Of a stretch of 7,838 nucleotides of DNA, positions 6,242 to 7,838 are shown in pieces. A program made the position numbers and the translations under genes. Within the stretch, counting starts at the first letter, position 1. The number at the start of each line of letters is the position of its first letter. The notes below the pieces were generated by a model. That model worked only from the letters and a program-made list of their open reading frames with translations. It ran no database searches and was not told where the DNA came from. The stretch is taken from assembly GCA_025464925.1 (NCBI GenBank), contig JAODMS010000040.1, positions 1 through 7,838 of the forward strand, in the 5' to 3' direction. This DNA is from Arthrobacter sp. (GTDB taxonomy: Bacteria > Actinomycetota > Actinomycetes > Actinomycetales > Micrococcaceae).

Positions 6242-7838
6242 GGTGTTCTCCTACGGCGGGAGTTGGACTCCTGCGCCGGCTGCGCGGCAAGTACCGGGTC
6301 CACGGACCGGGTTTCTGCCTGGTGCTTGATGGCGGTGTCGGCCTGGGCGTCGGCCGGGGACAGCCCGGCCATCATCAGTCCGAGGACGTCGCGCCCGGTT
6401 CCGGCCGGGACGATGCCCACGAGCTTGCCCTTGTAGAGCACGGCGATCCGGTCGGCAAGTTCAATCACCTCGTCCAGTTCGGTGGAGACGATCATGACCG
6501 GCGTACCGTGATCCCGTTCGGCCACGATGCGCTTGTGCAGGAACTCGATGGATCCGACGTCGACACCGCGGGTGGGCTGGGAGGCGATGAACAGGCGCAG
6601 CGGCCGGGACAGTTCCCGCGCCATCACGACCTTCTGCTGGTTGCCGCCGGACAGGGTGCCGGCGGCAAGCGATCCTGACGGGGTCCGGACGTCGAACTCG
6701 TCGATCCGGGTCTGCGCGTTTTCCAGGACTTTGGCCGGGCTCATGCTGATGCCCTTGGCGAACGGCGCCTGGTCGTAGCGGTCGAGGATCAGGTTCTCGG
6801 CGATCGAGAAGGTCCCGATCAGGCCGTCGACCGAGCGGTCTTCCGGCACGAAGCCGACTCCGGAGTTCAGGACGTCCTTGACGCTGCGGCCCACGAGCTC
6901 TTCGCCGTCGAGCAGGATGGAACCCTGGACGCGGTCCTGCAGGCCCAGGATGGCTTCGGTCAGTTCCGTCTGGCCGTTGCCCTGGACTCCGGCGACGGCG
7001 AGGATTTCCCCGCGCGCGATGTCGAAGCTGATGCCGTCCACGACGTGCTGGCCGCTTGGGGCAATAACCGTCAGGTCCTTGACCTGGAAGGTCTTCTCCT
7101 GCGGCTTGGCCGGTGCCTTGTCCAGGGTCAGGCTGACCGCCCGGCCCACCATCAGGGAGGCGAGTTCCGTCGTCGAGGCTCCGGGGTCCGCGGTGCCGAC
7201 CACCTTGCCGCGCCGGATCACCGTGATGGTGTCCGAGACCTCCTTGACCTCACGGAGCTTGTGGGAAATGAAGACGATCGAGGTGCCGTGGCTCTTGAGC
7301 TGGCGCATGATGTCCAGCAGCTCATCGGTGTCCTGCGGGGTCAGCACTGCCGTGGGCTCATCGAGGATCAGCACCTTGGCGTTCCGGACCAGCGCCTTGA
7401 TAATTTCCACGCGCTGCTGCACGCCCACCGGAAGGTCTTCAATCAGGGCGTCCGGGTCGACGTCGAAGCCGTACCGGTCCGAAATCTCCTTGATCTTCCG
7501 GCGGGTGTCATCCAGGTTCAGGAAGCCGCCGGCCTTGGTGGCTTCCGCTCCCAGGGCGACGTTTTCGGCAACCGTGAAGACCGGCACCAGCATGAAGTGT
7601 TGGTGCACCATGCCGATCCCGGCAGCCATGGCGTCGCCGGGGCCGCGGAAGCTGACAGGTTTTCCGTCGATGAGGATTTCACCTTCGGTGGGCTCATACA
7701 GCCCGTAGAGAACATTCATCAGCGTGGACTTGCCAGCGCCGTTCTCGCCGAGCAGACAGTGAATCTGCCCGGGTTCAACGACCACATCGATGTGGTCGTT
7801 GGCTACCAGGGAGCCGAAGCGTTTGGTGATCCCCTTGA
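6238..7838 (-). CDS. Nucleoside ABC transporter, double ATPase subunit (5' end cut off)
   Basis: 532 residues are visible. The frame stays open to the right edge and begins KGITKRFGSLVAN, so only a handful of residues are missing. The subunit hydrolyses ATP on the cytoplasmic side to drive the two permeases that follow. It has two nucleotide-binding domains, as in sugar/nucleoside importers of the RbsA/YufO (NupO) type. The first is complete: Walker A GENGAGKST (7749-7723), signature LPVGVQQR (7434-7411), Walker B LILDEPTAVL (7371-7342) and the H-loop in FISHKL. The second keeps the signature LSGGNQQK (6654-6631), but its Walker A reads GVQGNGQT without the lysine and its Walker B reads LFIASQPTRG without the acidic pair, which is usual for this family. 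A polar tail of about 40 residues ends the protein. The stop overlaps the next start as ATGA. The substrate-binding lipoprotein gene is expected upstream, outside the window. Confidence 0.95.
   Translation of the reverse strand, partial: KGITKRFGSLVANDHIDVVVEPGQIHCLLGENGAGKSTLMNVLYGLYEPTEGEILIDGKPVSFRGPGDAMAAGIGMVHQHFMLVPVFTVAENVALGAEATKAGGFLNLDDTRRKIKEISDRYGFDVDPDALIEDLPVGVQQRVEIIKALVRNAKVLILDEPTAVLTPQDTDELLDIMRQLKSHGTSIVFISHKLREVKEVSDTITVIRRGKVVGTADPGASTTELASLMVGRAVSLTLDKAPAKPQEKTFQVKDLTVIAPSGQHVVDGISFDIARGEILAVAGVQGNGQTELTEAILGLQDRVQGSILLDGEELVGRSVKDVLNSGVGFVPEDRSVDGLIGTFSIAENLILDRYDQAPFAKGISMSPAKVLENAQTRIDEFDVRTPSGSLAAGTLSGGNQQKVVMARELSRPLRLFIASQPTRGVDVGSIEFLHKRIVAERDHGTPVMIVSTELDEVIELADRIAVLYKGKLVGIVPAGTGRDVLGLMMAGLSPADAQADTAIKHQAETRSVDPVLAAQPAQESNSRRRRTP
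6248..6252 (-). promoter_or_regulatory. Ribosome binding site of permease 1
   Basis: AGGAG (extended AGGAGA) on the minus strand, 6 to 7 bases before the ATG at 6241 and inside the arginine codons that end the ATPase gene. It supports the long N-terminal tail of permease 1 as genuinely translated. Confidence 0.8.
7776..7801. repeat. Perfect 26-bp palindrome inside the ATPase gene
   Basis: The half-site caacgaccacatc (7776-7788) is followed directly by its exact reverse complement (7789-7801). The flanking bases 7775 and 7802 no longer match. It lies in codons for Asn-Asp-His-Ile-Asp-Val-Val-Val, about 20 codons into the gene. The protein sequence there looks normal for the family, so the palindrome rests on codon choice. 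It could form a long hairpin in the mRNA or bind a dimeric regulator, or it could be chance. Confidence 0.75.

Noticed and set aside
4859..6436. Plus-strand open frame of 525 codons opposite permease 1
   Set aside because: It shows the same antisense artefact with a Gly/Gln/Asp/Arg-rich composition, and no family is recognised.

Overview
The window is high-GC, densely coding DNA. Every gene I accept lies on the minus strand, so transcription runs from the right edge to the left. The strong codon bias, frequent GTG starts, GGAGG-type ribosome binding sites and the protein sequences point to an actinobacterium. The look of the proteins suggests Arthrobacter or a relative (Micrococcaceae), but that placement is a judgement from recognition, not a computed match.

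In transcription order, the window opens inside the gene for a double-domain ABC ATPase (7838 to 6238, 5' end cut off). Two integral-membrane permeases of the nucleoside/branched-chain-type superfamily follow (6241-4871 and 4874-3531). Next come cytidine deaminase (cdd, 3525-3085), thymidine/pyrimidine-nucleoside phosphorylase (deoA, 3088-1766), two tandem DedA-family membrane proteins (1746-1111 and 961-242), and the first 69 codons of adenosine deaminase (add, 208 to beyond position 1). The first five genes are tightly packed: two ATGA overlaps, one 5-bp gap and one GTGA overlap. The second DedA gene follows deoA after 19 bp. The only sizeable gap (962-1110, 149 bp) separates the two DedA genes, and 33 bp separate the last DedA gene from add. 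No stretch above 300 bp lacks a gene.

The genes read as one nucleoside scavenging unit. An ABC importer of the BMP-lipoprotein/NupOPQ (YufOPQ) type brings nucleosides in; its lipoprotein gene would be expected just beyond the right edge and is not visible. Cytidine deaminase turns (deoxy)cytidine into (deoxy)uridine, the phosphorylase splits pyrimidine nucleosides into base and (deoxy)ribose-1-phosphate, and adenosine deaminase turns adenosine into inosine. The role of the two DedA proteins here is not explained by this pathway.

I do not see an undescribed system that can be defended from sequence alone. The points most worth a second look are: the pair of DedA paralogues inside a nucleoside operon, one with an altered re-entrant-loop motif; a perfect 26-bp palindrome inside the start of the ATPase gene; the odd 5' end of cdd (weak ribosome binding site, internal Shine-Dalgarno-like run, direct repeat and strong hairpin); and a cluster of small dyads in the 149-bp gap.
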